From the NCBI GenBank assembly GCA_944474755.1, contig OX104123.1:22469083-22533082 (forward strand): a DNA stretch of 64,000 nt, in the 5' to 3' direction. Of the stretch, positions 45,414-57,150 are shown in pieces (position 1 is the stretch's first letter; every line of letters begins with the position of its first letter). The stretch comes from Limnoperna fortunei (lineage: Eukaryota > Mollusca > Bivalvia > Mytilida > Modiolidae). Both the position numbers and the translations under genes were made by a program. The notes below the pieces were generated by a model. It did not search any database. It saw only the letters and a list, made by a program, of their open reading frames with translations, and had not been told where the DNA came from.

Positions 45414-45593
45414 AAGGCATTCCACTCGGAAAGTGGAAAGCCTTAATAAGAAACAGAAGAATAACAATAAGGCTTTCCACTCGGAAAGTGGAAAGCCTTA
45501 ATAATTAATAAGAAACAGACTAATAACAGAAAGGCTTTCCACAAGGAAAGTGGAAAGCCATAATAAAACAGTCATTTGTTCAGAGAACAAATG
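45414..45593. repeat. Row of four hairpin modules
   Basis: AAGGCATTCCACTCGGAAAG-TGGAAAGCCTT (45414-45444) and AAGGCTTTCCACTCGGAAAG-TGGAAAGCCTT (45469-45499) are followed by a third copy with ACAAGGAAAGT in the loop region (45531-45559). Each has about 10 bp of stem; spacing is 55-62 bp, with AATAAGAAACAGA linkers. A fourth, different hairpin follows: CATTTGTT-CAGAG-AACAAATG (45573-45593). The minus-strand frames 45169-45480 merely cross it. Confidence 0.85.
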
Positions 45594-46344
45594 TGACGAC
45601 TTTCCTTTGACCTACGACCTTTGTCTTAAAATGTTGCTAAAGCCACTTGATGCTTTTGTTTACTATAATATTACTGTTAGTTACAAAATAGGTTCCAGAA
45701 TAGAGAGCAATGGGCATGGTTGCTAATGACTTTACGGTCAGTTGCTATGGTTTTGATGTACAAAGCAAGTGGTCCCAAGTCAGAAAATGCATGGTTGCTA
45801 AGAATATTTAGTTGGTGCTATAGACAAAATGTAACTTCTGGTCATACAATATGATATTTGAATTCAGTTAATGATCCCGATTCAGTTTCCAATGTATTGT
45901 CCGCTTCAATTTTGTACGGTTAAAGTGTTATTTTATAAAAATTGTTTACAGTGTCGGCCATTTTAAAAATGGCTGCCCATAACCATTCAACTTTGGTCTT
46001 AAATCGAAGGGCTTGACATATTGGTCACAAAAACATGTTTACTATATAATCTGTAACGGTTTTAAAGTTATTGACAAATAACGCAGTTTACGATATGTTT
46101 TTGGTCACCATTTTGAAACCACTCAACTGAATCGTGTACTTCTTGGGATCAAATTGTAGGTCTTTTAATTCTCTTTCAAATGAACCTATGTTTCATTCAT
46201 CATCTGTAACGTTTAAAAAGTTATAAACAAAACACCATTTTCAAAATACGAATCAAGGGCAATAACTCAAAAACGACAAGTTTTACGCTTTCGTTTAAAA
46301 AAACTTGCAATAAAATTACTAAAGAAATAAGACTGTGTCTAATT
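45594..46344. other. No gene recognised
   Basis: Two phrases, GGCCATTTTAAAAATGGC and CATCTGTAACG-TTTAAA-AGTTAT, suggest another old repeat. No coding frame. Confidence 0.4.
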
Positions 46345-47510
46345 TTAAATACAAATACAAATATCTTTTATTCCAATCATGGGCCCATATGGGTATATCA
46401 GTCAAATTACAAAGGTTCATTATGATTAAAGAAAACAATTAGATAAAGAAAATACATTGTAATACATGTAATAGTATTGTAAACATGAGTCAGCTGGATA
46501 CTATCAAAAGAGAGATAACTCTATTTTACATGTAACATAAAACATAACTGTTCCTAACGTAAGTCATCATTTGGCATAATCCAAAGAAATATATTTGTTT
46601 GATATATTTTTGAGCATGAGGTTACATTTAGGATGTTTTAAAATTAAGTTCTTCAAAGATAAATTTCTGCGGTATGAGTAAAAAGAATATACAAGAGTAA
46701 AATGAAGTGCGTCTTCTACAACATTATTCACAATGCACCTTGTAAAATAACGTTTTTGCGATTACTAATGGGTAAAAATATGTTTCAATATATCTATAAT
46801 TTATCAGAACTAGGTCGTTTTCTTCTATATATAGAAGAAAACGACCTAGGTCTGATAAAATTCCAATGTTGATACATAGTTTTGATACACCTAATATATA
46901 TTTACAAAATTTTACATTAAGTTTTTCAAACTCATAGTCCGTAAAAATATCAAAAGGCTAGTTGATCTTCTTTTAGGGGTTATATTAAATGTTCCTAAAT
47001 TTTCACAACCATACAGTGCTATGGGTTTAACACAAGGATATAAAAAGATGTAAAAGAAGTTTTAATATTTGGTTGAGAAGATTTCATGTCTTTACATAAT
47101 TTGAAATAAGCTTTCAAACTTTTTTATACTAATGGTATTTTTGCTATATTGAACTTCCCAGTATTCGCAATTTATTTTTATTTAATGCCTTAATATTTTT
47201 ACTGTTTTACGCATTCCAATTTATTATAACCAATGTTTAAATTTTAATTTAATACCTTTCCATTATTATTAAATATAATTATCTTAGTTTTATTAGAATT
47301 CACCTCTACGCACCATGCATTACAATAAGGGTGAAGCGTGTCTAGTACTTCTTTGAGACTTTTTGTAATACTAGAAAGATATTTATTTTCATTCAATAGT
47401 ACCTTGCCAGGATTAAACTCTAATAATTCAAACCTTTTCCTTCTCCGATTCCTTCACCCGATACGCGAAATAATACAATCAATACGACTGAAATTTTCGG
47501 GTAAAATTTT
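46345..47510 (-). pseudogene. Second LINE type, RT C-terminal part and 3' end
   Basis: On minus, in shifting frames with stops: ITKSLKEVLDTLHPYCNAWC, VEVNSNKTKIIIFNNNGK, then KSLKAYFKLCKDM, SFYILVLNPIALYGCENLG, and further SDLGRF at about 46840. W-x-x-x-VN-x-x-KTK-x-x-x-F followed by VxPIxLYGCE is the thumb region of RTE/CR1-like non-LTR RTs and is unrelated in sequence to LINE-I. The 3' end near 46350 has GGAATAAAAG and a TTTGTATTTGTATTT tail. Heavily decayed. Confidence 0.75.
46801..46858. repeat. 58-bp palindrome with a perfect 38-bp core
   Basis: Core TAGGTCGTTTTCTTCTATAT with its exact complement continuing without a loop (46811-46848). Outer arms TTATCAGA (46801-46808) and TCTGATAA (46851-46858) extend it across a 2-bp mismatch. 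It lies in the RT relic where the ELGR/SDLGR motif is read. Confidence 0.93.
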
Positions 47511-48355
47511 ATGGGGTAATTAAAAAAAAACTTATACGGGATGAACGTGTATATTATAGAATTTCTATGAGATGTGCATGCGCTTTGTTAGATTTTGGAT
47601 GCTGTGTCAGCCATTGATATTGTTTCAAAATTTATCAATGAATTTTATTCTCACAGGTTGAGGATTGTAGACTGGTGTTTATCAGGTACATATACCCCAG
47701 AGCTGTATTTTCCAGCGATTTATTAATATTTGATTACGTTGTTTACAGTTACTTTCGTTTCGTTTGCCTGGCCTGTGCACTGGACATTTATTAGCGAGAA
47801 TCGCAGATGCGAGCTATACGGTTACATGCATGTGTGTAAATAAGGTTACGTGATCCATATGAACAAACCCTTTCCGGATGGTAGCTGAGCTGTCAGACGA
47901 AAATATTGTGGTCGAGCACACAAAGAAAAAATAATTTAGAAGTAGACAGAAATACATTTTACATCGACAAGTGTTTATTTTTGAAATATCCTGATTTGTA
48001 ATTGTCACTTGACTTTCGGCTCTTGGTTGTTCGGTCGGTGTCTTTGTTTTTTTTTACTACCAGTGGGTGGATGTCACTTCTGGTGGACAATTTGACCCCG
48101 AGGTCAACATCCGCCCAGTAGCATTTTAGCTTGATTAACAGGAAAGCTTCAGACATGTTCAATCAGTTGATAGTCGTCCCAGTATAAAAATTCAGATCAA
48201 TTTAACAATATTCGCACATCTTCTGTCCAGTTGCATGATATCTTTAACTATACCACACTGTACCATAACTAAATTTGAATAGAAAAATTGTAAAACATGT
48301 AATATTTTAATAACCGACATTAAATTTTACAAGTATTTTGACCAAAAAAACTATC
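47511..48355. other. No gene recognised
   Basis: The frames 47814-48008 and 47959-48162 have no recognisable motif. No repeats seen. Confidence 0.4.
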
Positions 48356-48359
48356 AGAC

Positions 48360-50700
48360 CAGAAGTTTTGAATAATTGTCTATGCTTATGCTGACTTATT
48401 TATGTTGGATAAACAAAGGGCTAATCAACAAACGTTCAGGAATTAATACCAACACATATCCTGCGGGTATATCAACATTTTAATCAACCAGACCACTCTA
48501 TTCTGTCCATGAAGGCCCACATCCTTGAAAAATTTACCATCATTCTAACAATCCTCGAATACGTAAACCAATAAGTAGACTAAAAAATTACAATACTGGA
48601 TCACAAAATTAGGCACTGCAATTCTATATGGGTGCAATGACAAAATTGATAGTATATTTAACCTTTCCAATCCTGGTTGCAGTAGTGTGAATGTAATGGG
48701 TCTTTTCAATCATAATCACAAGCGACAACGCAGTTCCGGTCATCGTCACTATACATCACCTGTTTCCTGATGTATCAATAAATGGCCTACTACCAACAGG
48801 ACTTCATCATATTCCACATAAATTGTATTCTATTCCACTTAAAACACTACATTGTCTTAATAAAGAATATCTATAGTCATCTTTAACAGACCCTTCTTCT
48901 ACTCTGTATAGATTACTAGCTACTATTTTAGACACTGTCAATCATAGATTGTTCAAACCTGTAAACATGCACACAGATGAACAAGATACACGTTCCTTTC
49001 TTTACCTTTTGGTAACAAAGGTATAGATGCTATCAATCTTGGTAATACAAACGTGTACTGCAGGGCAGGATCGTTTGATCATGGCTTCAAACAAAAACCT
49101 CTGAATGCTCTTGACACAATTCCTCATTCATATATTGTCCCCATATCACGTATTAACTGGAGATCCTAACAATTTTGGCAATGAAAGACTCCGCAATAAT
49201 TTGACCAAAGGACCAAAATACTGTGACCCTAAACCCATCAACTGGAATTAGAACTTTAAATTATTGATAGATGAATATGCCAGAAAATCTGCAAAGAAAG
49301 ATGAGAAGGAGGTTGATACATTGTCCGAGTGGGTAATGGCCTTGGGGTAATTGATTCAAGAAAAATAATTCGTTTAAGAAGATTGGTGAGTACTAAACCA
49401 GCATCAATCTTCAGAAATCTTGATGCAGTTAAAACTTTGTCCTACATTCATGACAAATATGTTGTTGTCCCCTTACAACAATATTTTTACCATCTTCAAA
49501 AACATTAAATAGAGTGTTTAATAAAGGAATTAGGCATGGAGAGTTCACTTGGCAATCCGACTTGCACATTCAGTACTCTTTCAAAAGAGGGGATTATAGA
49601 AAATCACAAATAATTGTTGGTAACCTTTAGTCTCCAATCAAAGTCGATGATTGTGATCTCCTCTTTATGTATCGGATGCCAAAATTTTACAAAAATCGAT
49701 ACAAACAACGTTTCATAGCAGGATCGTCTAAGTGTACCACCAAAACATATCGAAACACAAGACAGCTGTTTTAACAAAAATGAAAACCGGACTTCAAAAC
49801 TACAGTGACACTTTCTGTCCTTTTTTTTAAAACCTGATATTGAGGTCTGGATCAACTTCCCAATGTAACAGCATTAGAACATTTGATTTCTCGACACTCT
49901 ACACAAACATCTCTCATAGGCATAAACCATTAATCTCTTCTTTTCAAGAAAAACGGACAGAACTTACTTCGTCATCAATGACTCTTAATCATATATTAAA
50001 TATATACCAAAACTTTCAAATGTTAAATTTTCTGATTTACAACATATTCTTCATGTTTGGAGGACATTTGTTTTAAACAGACTGTTGGCATTCCAATAAG
50101 TATCATTGTGCTCTTCTCGTCGCCGACCTGTTTTTGTTCTCTTATGAGTTCCTAGAAGGCTGACTGAAGAAGAAAGAAAAGATACTGATCCAGATTTGTT
50201 ATATTTGGTAACCTTTTTGCATTGACCCTAGCCAGCTTGAAATTAAAGGCACCAACAAAGCATTTAAGTCGGCCTCATACTTTAACTTACTTCTAGAAAT
50301 AGAGTCGGGAAAACTACAAACTAGACTCTACGACAACGTGATGACTTCAATTTTCCAATTGTCAACTTAACGATAGCAACATTCCAGCAGCTCCAGGGTA
50401 TGGAACCTATACACTAATCTAGATCTTGCTATCGGTATTCCTACTTTCTAAACCGCTCACTGATGTTGACTACTTAACTACTCAAACAAGGGTTTGTTGT
50501 ACCTAGGATATTCTTATTTCTCCATAAGTTCTATGGTTGTCTTTATGATCTTATTGACCGTTATGGGAAATCAATCTCTCAAATACGATCTGACATTTCG
50601 CTGAGTCATATATTGTCTCGCGCATTCTTTAGACGTGACAATGAGTTGCACGACTGTTATCTAATTATAGTCCGACACTGCTTACTCGCACGGAGCACCT
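48360..50700 (+). pseudogene. Penelope-like element: GIY-YIG-like N-terminus plus RT
   Basis: Followed in shifting frames. N-terminal part (48380-48640): INKRSGINTNTYPAG, HFNQPDHSILSMKAHILEK and LGTAILYGCNDKID, which have the layout of a GIY-YIG endonuclease tail. Middle (48640-49330): SLYRLLATILDTVNHRLFKP, EQDTRSFLYL, HVLTGDPNNFGNERLRNNLT, KGPKYCDPKPINWN, EVDTLSEWV. RT (49660-50640): IRTFDFSTLYTNISH (first catalytic Asp), NFLIYNIFFMFGGHLF, then CALLVADLFLFSYE, ASYFNLLLEIESGK, RDDFNFPIVNL, LLKQGFVVPR, KFYGCLYDLIDRYGKSISQI. This order is known from animal elements whose GIY-YIG domain lies before RT. Only 49840-50076 is a sizeable intact frame. Confidence 0.75.
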
Positions 50701-52390
50701 GAGTGCACCTATGATTTTTATTGGGTTTGAGTTACTCACGTTCTGTTTCTGTGTTTCTGGCTTTTGTTTTGCGTTGTGTATGTTTGTATATATCAGGATT
50801 TATAATGTCCCTTGACTTTCTTCTCTTGTCAACCTCTACAGTACTTAGAAGACTGATTTCTTTATATTATACCCTATAAGCCTCGTCTGTAATTACAATC
50901 ATATCGGGATTGAACTGTTGTCAACAATTATATATAAAGAGCCTCTCCCATAATGATAATCATATTAGGCTTGATCTTGTGTAAAAATTGTCCTCTGAGA
51001 ATAATTGGTTTGATAATCATGAAGGCGGATCTGTTATAATAAATAATTTATTATCAGCCTCTCCGGTAATATAATACACTGAAGACAGTTTTTTTGGGGT
51101 AAAAATGATACCAACTTTAATTATACCTGCATGAAGGCTGGTGTTTAGAGTAGTACAATACCAGCGCATGACTAGAAGAAAACAACTTCAGAGTCATCAA
51201 ATGAATATGTACTCACCTCTATAATCATAATAAATGAAAACAAGTACTATCTTTAAAAAAGATAACCGACGCAGTAAAGATATAAATTGAGTTATGCATT
51301 GAACTACGCATCGCCTTTATTGTCATACAAATTCCCCGTTTCAATAGACCAGAAATGTTTGATGGAAATTTGTTGGGGGAAGTACTGACGGACAATTATT
51401 ACTACGTGAATGAAATCATGAACCTATAAATTAACACTAGTCCCAGATTAAACGAGTTTGAAATTATTCATTTATACATGTGTGCCCCCTTTTATTTACG
51501 TGTTTTCGATATTAACAGATTTACCAAGCATACAGTTAACCTAAAATTGATAATGTACATACAACTACATGTACTTTGTTGTACATGTACATGTATTCCA
51601 GAAAGTTTATTGCTATTATGTATTGAAACCCAATGACTAAGATATAGAAATGAAGTTTTTCTGCGAGCACCAAAGCAGTTATACAATAATGTAAACAAAT
51701 TGAATATTAGAAATTTTGTAATAAAATGTTTATAGTTTAAAATTTACTGAATAAGCAAAGTATACTTTACAATTAGAGCCACAACTCTCTATCTATGTGT
51801 GTACTACGACGGACGCCCAAGAACAATAATACATTTAATTTAATATCAACATGAATATAAAATGATTGTTAATTTGTATTTAGAAATTAATTAAAATTTC
51901 GTCTCTTCGTCTTTTTTATCCTCCATATAAGCCCGCTAAAATCCAGCGTGTTAATATGCATTTAATTTGCGCTGTACTTCAAATAAAAAATATTTAACAT
52001 TTTTGTACAAGTTGTTTGATATAAAATTTTACAAACTGCAGGCCATCTCTATCGTTCTTTATACTTAAATTGCACTATGAAATAATTTTATAAACAAACA
52101 GACGGTAAAATCTAATAATAATAGTACACAATTTGAAAGGTGAATTACCACCCTGTTCCGAGCCCCTGGCCAATTTACCACCCTGTTTCGAACCCTCGTC
52201 CAATTGGTTTTTAACCAATCAAGAAACAGAATTACGAGAGGTGAAGTGTCATGAGGTCAAAGGGTAAAAAGTGAATATAATACCGACTGCGTCGGAAAAA
52301 ATCATTACACATATATACATAAGAATATATATTTCCTGTTTGCTAAAAAAATAGAATATAGTGTATAATTCTTCTTAAAATATTTCTTTG
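50701..52390. other. No gene recognised
   Basis: AT-rich; a loosely repeated CCTCTCC-TAAT-AT-ATATTAGG-TTGA phrase at 50870-51070 hints at an old tandem repeat. Confidence 0.4.
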
Positions 52391-52397
52391 TTTTAAG

Positions 52398-53693
52398 ATA
52401 CAAGTGAACTTGCAGAACCCAGATGAGAACGTAAGTTATACGATTTGTGTAAGATTGATACAAAATGAAAATTCACTCTTACACTTGAAATTTTTTTATC
52501 TAAAATACTTATCATAAATTAACATTAATAATCGATTGATTGATTGGACGTTTGCTTTACGTCCAGTGAGCAATATTTCAGCTATATTCAGGACGGGAAC
52601 AAGTTAACAAACAATACATCAACAGAAAATAGGGATGGATCACAGGGAATACAATTTTGACTGCCACTGGAAAGTATGGAGTTTTGAGTAGGGGCGGAGA
52701 ATTTAGCCTTTTGTAGCGGCTACAGTGAGCCTACTCTTTTTCGAAATCTACAAAAGGGGTCTTATTATGCAAGGAGCGTGGCACTCTCCAAACACGTTAC
52801 CCACTACGGTCCGCGGTCAGGCTTTCCGTATTATTACCTGACAACCTACCCCGCAAAAGAGAGGGTCTCCCTTATCTGCCACCCGGGGACGCGCTGGGCT
52901 GCTCTGTGGGTCGAGCACTGGGAACCCTCCCAGTATAGTCCCAGAATTAATAATCGAATACAAAATGTAATTTTGAATAAATTGCAGTCAGAAATTAGAA
53001 TTTTTTATTTTTATCCTTGTATTAATTTCGTTAATTCTAATATAAAACATACAAAACAAACAAGATTAAAAAACTGGTATAATTTAAATAATTGCTCCAT
53101 TGTTTTCTTTTGCAAGAATGCGATAATGAAAAATAAGGTTGAAGAGGAGAGCGTGAGTTTTTGGATTTATTTGTATTTCATAAACACTGCTTTGCAAGAC
53201 AAAATGGCTATTTACATAATTTAATTCCTTTGTGATAATCTTATCTTAACATTCCATCTACAATTGATAAGGATAATAAAAGTTTGGAATTAGAATAATG
53301 ATTTTCTCTTCATTTTGGGTTATTTAAGTGTAAATGGATTATATAAAGTAATACGAGGGACATACTTGCTTTATTTTGTTTAACGGTTCCAATAAGGGAA
53401 AATACGGTAGGTAATAATGCTAATTTTAAGATTTTTAAATTTTATTCCACCCTCGATTGTGTTTCAAAGAAGCAATTTCTAATCAGTTTATTCAGTAAAC
53501 TATAACCATAATCTTCACTGATGTTCAAGTAACATGTACGAGTTCAAAATCATTCTTTTATTGAATTGGAATCGGAAATTCGAATATCTGTAATCAGTAA
53601 TTAATATGACCCAATGCTGTGAACAATTGTTATTTCAAGTTTCTTTATTTGCAAGAGTACCCAAAAGACCAAGGTAAATGAAGATGAAAACGT
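52398..53693 (+). other. Two similar mini-exon candidates
   Basis: 52398-52430 (after TTTGTTTTAAG; ends CAGATGAGAAC then GTAAGTTATA) and about 53663-53693 (after TTTGCAAG; ends GAAGATGAAAAC then GTGAGTTATA). Both end with a (D)EN-type codon run and share the intron start. Each is only about 30-36 bases long, so they are weak candidates and may be tandem duplicates. The SINE B at 52536-52945 lies between them. Confidence 0.2.
52536..52945 (-). mobile_element. SINE family B, full-length, with target duplication
   Basis: On minus: head CTGGGACTATACTGGGAGGG, GCCCAGCGCGTCCCCGGGTGG, body, then tail CGTCCTGAATATAGCTGAAA, TATTGCTCACTGGACGTAAA and (ATCA)n. Flanked by ATTAATAATCGA at 52524-52535 and 52946-52957, a perfect 12-bp target duplication. 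The 148-codon open frame 52778-53224 starts in it and is accidental. Confidence 0.93.
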
Positions 53694-54036
53694 GAGTTAT
53701 AACAATATCTGAACTATATTACCATTAAATTTTTTTTCTAAATTTATACATTTGATAATCCCTTTATTCTTGAAACTTTTATTATAATCTTTCTTTAATA
53801 ATTAAAATTCACCCCAAGAAAGCGTGGATTAAGGTATACATTTCCTTATAATTACAAATATTATTGCACGTTTTTAGTTGAAGAATTATTTTTATCTATG
53901 AACCAATAAGTAATTTTGAGATATATTTATTTTGAGATATATTTAGTATGAGTTCTGGCAATGATGGTTTTTCTTTTGTGTATTATAATTTATCATGACT
54001 ATGCAATTCTTATTTTGAATTTAATTTCTTTATTAG

Positions 54037-55635
54037 GACTTATACAGGTCCTCACACCTTCATTCCTGGAGAAGAGTGTGGAACTATTTGGGACGTAATA
54101 TACGAATTCCCTGATTTGATAAAAATAATGGTTTATTTGTTTGCTAGACACCATATGGCCCACTATGTTCAGCAGGTGTGTTTTGATATTTTTTTTAATT
54201 CTAAGTTGTCCCCACCTCAAAACACATTAAGCGTCAAACCATTAAAACATGCACAAAATAACGGTGTTACTTAATAAATATTATATACATATATATACAT
54301 TCATTTTAAACTTAAGAAAACAGAACGGTCACACATCCGTATAGAAAACTATGGGATCGTGACAGAAACTGAAAAGAGACAAAGACACAAGATAAAAAGG
54401 ACAGCAAAATGTTAATAAAACAAAAAAAAATAGTAACCCGAACTCAATTGAAAACATGAATGCCTTCAGGTGCTCCTGACTATTAATTGGTCTAATAAGA
54501 TTCCATCCTTCATACATAACTTATATATGGTGTCTATTAAGAAACATCTAGCATTAGACATATTCGGTCTTCAATTAATTTATTATTGAATGTTGCATTT
54601 CCAAAGACAAAGTAAGTTTTGTCGTTACTAAAGACTATTTACTTGTGTCGCCTTTATACATTTTTAACTAGATTTTTTAATCTTAACTGAGCTGCTTATA
54701 CTATGGTGTGAAAAAATCACATTTATTAATGTTGGTAGATTGGAAGAGACCCTGATATTAAGATGTCAACTAGGTCTTTTAATTTATATAAAATATAATA
54801 CACCAGCAGCACATTCGCTAACTTGCATACATTTATTAAGCGGCTTGTACATGAGCTTAGTAATAAATGTTTTAAAAAAAATGTATGATTAAAAAGGTAA
54901 ACTTACTGTCAATTTGTTTGAAAAAGTTAAAAAGTTGTAATTGATTACAGTATAAAGAGGCAGATATATTACTTGTTAAAAAGGCTTTCAATAATAAAGG
55001 AGACTGTAAAGATATTCAGAGCCTTTTGTCAGAAGAAGCAAAAACCATGTTAACAGACCCTAAACCTGGTAATATTTTATAAGTAGTCACCACGTTTGTT
55101 GGTCTTGCTCAATAATTTATTTTTTGTTTGTGTAATATATTTGGTTTTTTTTTTAACTATATAAGGGTTTTTCATTGCAATTTTTTGTGAAAAAACTATT
55201 GTTTAGTATGATTAAGAGGAAGTACATATAATTTGTGTTTTCATTCAAACATATATATTTCAGATTTCATATATATTGTATGATTGTTAGTACCTAGGTA
55301 CACAAAAACCTATTACACGTTTGAGCTGACATGAATATCATTGATTCATTAGAAATATTTTCCTTGTCTATATTTACAGCTGTAAAATATTGATAAGATG
55401 TTCTGCTATTTAAATTATTGCTACTGAAGCGATTAGATTTGACAAAACTCATCTTAAATTTTATAACTTTAGTATCATGAATGATTTATTTTTCTTTAAG
55501 GACCTGCTGCATACATGTTTATTAGCGGCTACCTAAAAATAGAACTTGTCATTCATTATGAAGAGGGACAGAGGGATTACTTATGTCCTTGTCCCTGCAA
55601 TATGGCCATATAAACCAGGACAAAACTTTCGTCTG
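54037..55635 (+). pseudogene. Three in-phase exons of an unidentified gene
   Basis: Exon 1 54037-54175 (acceptor TTCTTTATTAG, donor GTGTGT) is open from 54038: TYTGPHTFIPGEECGTIWD, then HHMAHYVQQ. Exon 2 54951-55068 (TTGATTACAG / GTAATA) reads YKEADILLVKKAFNNKGD and SLLSEEAKTMLTDPK. Exon 3 55501-55635 (TTTCTTTAAG / GTAAGT) reads GPAAYMFISGYLKIELVIHY, EEGQRDYLCPCPCNMAI and a stop at 55611. Phases agree at both junctions. A further exon-like piece, 56029-56139, has good borders but no compatible open frame. CPCP resembles the CPCPEPLC start of the finger at 62809, so the loci may be related. Family not recognised. Confidence 0.45.
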
Positions 55636-55639
55636 GTAA

Positions 55640-56680
55640 GTTTGCACCATAACTAGGTTTGAAAGAAAAACATAAATTTTACCATGACTTGTATTTAAGG
55701 TTTGGATAATTGTAAACTGTTGATATATATAAAAAGATATGCAAACAAAAAAGCCCCATAGCTTTCTGCTGTTTACTAACTATAGCTAAGGGCTCAACAT
55801 TCTCAATTTAAATAACCAATAACAAGCACATGCTATGCTTAAACTCGTATAAGATTAGTAGCTTCGTACTAGTCAGACAATCTTACATATATTGAACAAA
55901 ATTAGACTCTCTATTAATTAACTATTAACTGAAATCCACATGCTTTTTGCCATTCTGCTCGCATATTAAACTATTTAACATTATTTTGCTGTTCTCTGAA
56001 AATCTATTTAATCTCACCTTTTCTATAGACAAAAAGTCTGCAATTGGACAGAGATAAGAACTTTCCATAAACGGAGTGGAAATTTTACCAAAGTATGACC
56101 GCATGGTTTACACGTTTGCAGTGGACAACAACATTTGAGGTGAGTTTTGGTTTGCTCCGATATTTTAGCAGTTCAGTTTATAAATAGTAAAATGGCGAAT
56201 ATCTTTACGTTCACACGTGTATATAAAAACATTCTACTGTTTCTGTTTTTTTAAATCAATTACAGCATCCACTTTACATTGTACATGTTTTTTTAATGTT
56301 TTTAGGGTGCTAGTGATTTTTTTTCAAACACATGCACTGTAGTAATGGATCCTAATTATATATATTTTCAGACTTTTGCATTTATATCAACAACATATAT
56401 TATAATCAATTCAGAAACCAAACTTTATGAATATGAAGAAGTCTGTGCAGTATGTATAATTATTAAAATCATTCTGCATACGCCTGCCGTAATACGAAGC
56501 TAAACAAAAATAATTTTTGGGGTTCAGAATTATTTGTTTATTCTTTAAAGGTACCTTTTGGTGAAATACATGTCACAATTAGTGGAAGACGTACACTTTT
56601 TTGCTGCGGGTGTATTTAAGTAGGACTGGTATTATTAAGTTCTGCTGTCCAAACACTGTTAATGTTGAATGGGGACAGCT
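55640..56680. other. AT-rich, intron-like; one exon-like piece
   Basis: Only 56029-56139 (CTATAG...GAGGTGAG) stands out, with no frame open for its whole length that fits the exons upstream. Confidence 0.35.
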
Positions 56681-56687
56681 TAGGCAG

Positions 56688-57150
56688 TCTCATCCTCACA
56701 AGTCTGGGTTTCTGTGTCCACTAAACCCTGACAAGCATAGCTAGGCAATCCCGGACTAGAAGTCACTATTTTGATTGGCTAAATCTTACCTGCATGTAGT
56801 CAATCAAAAGCTCGCTTTTATTCACGACTCGGTTATGGGATATCCCAATGTCGATTGTAATAAACCGGATGTGTTGCATAGATCACGTGAAAATCAGTGT
56901 AGGTGGTACAGTAGTGTTAAATAATATTTTGTTATTACTGCGTTATTTATTAGTGGCGTTACATTTTATTCCCACTCAAGAAAGAGTAAGAATGACTACT
57001 GCCAAATACTTGCTTCTTTCAAGCTATTTCATTCAATGGTTGATATTTTGAAGGTTTGACGTCATATGAAAATCTCCAAGCCCGGGGATTTCCTAGCCAA
57101 GTTTTCAGGGTTCCGTGGACACAGAAACCCTGACTTGTGAGGATGGGACA
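56688..57150. mobile_element. 463-bp MITE with about 70-bp inverted ends
   Basis: The left arm 56688-56757 (TCTCATCCTCACAAGTCTGG, GTTTCTGTGTCCAC, AACCCTGACAAGC, GCTAGGCAATCCC) faces its complement at 57078-57149 (GGGGATTTCCTAGCC, TTCAGGGTTCCGTGGACACA, GAAACCCTGACTTGTGAGGA, TGGGAC). No coding region inside; the frames 56848-57051 and 57019-57213 are incidental. The flanking duplication was not identified. Confidence 0.85.

Noticed and set aside
52778..53224. 148-codon frame
   Set aside because: Begins inside SINE B and runs into AT-rich DNA with no motif.
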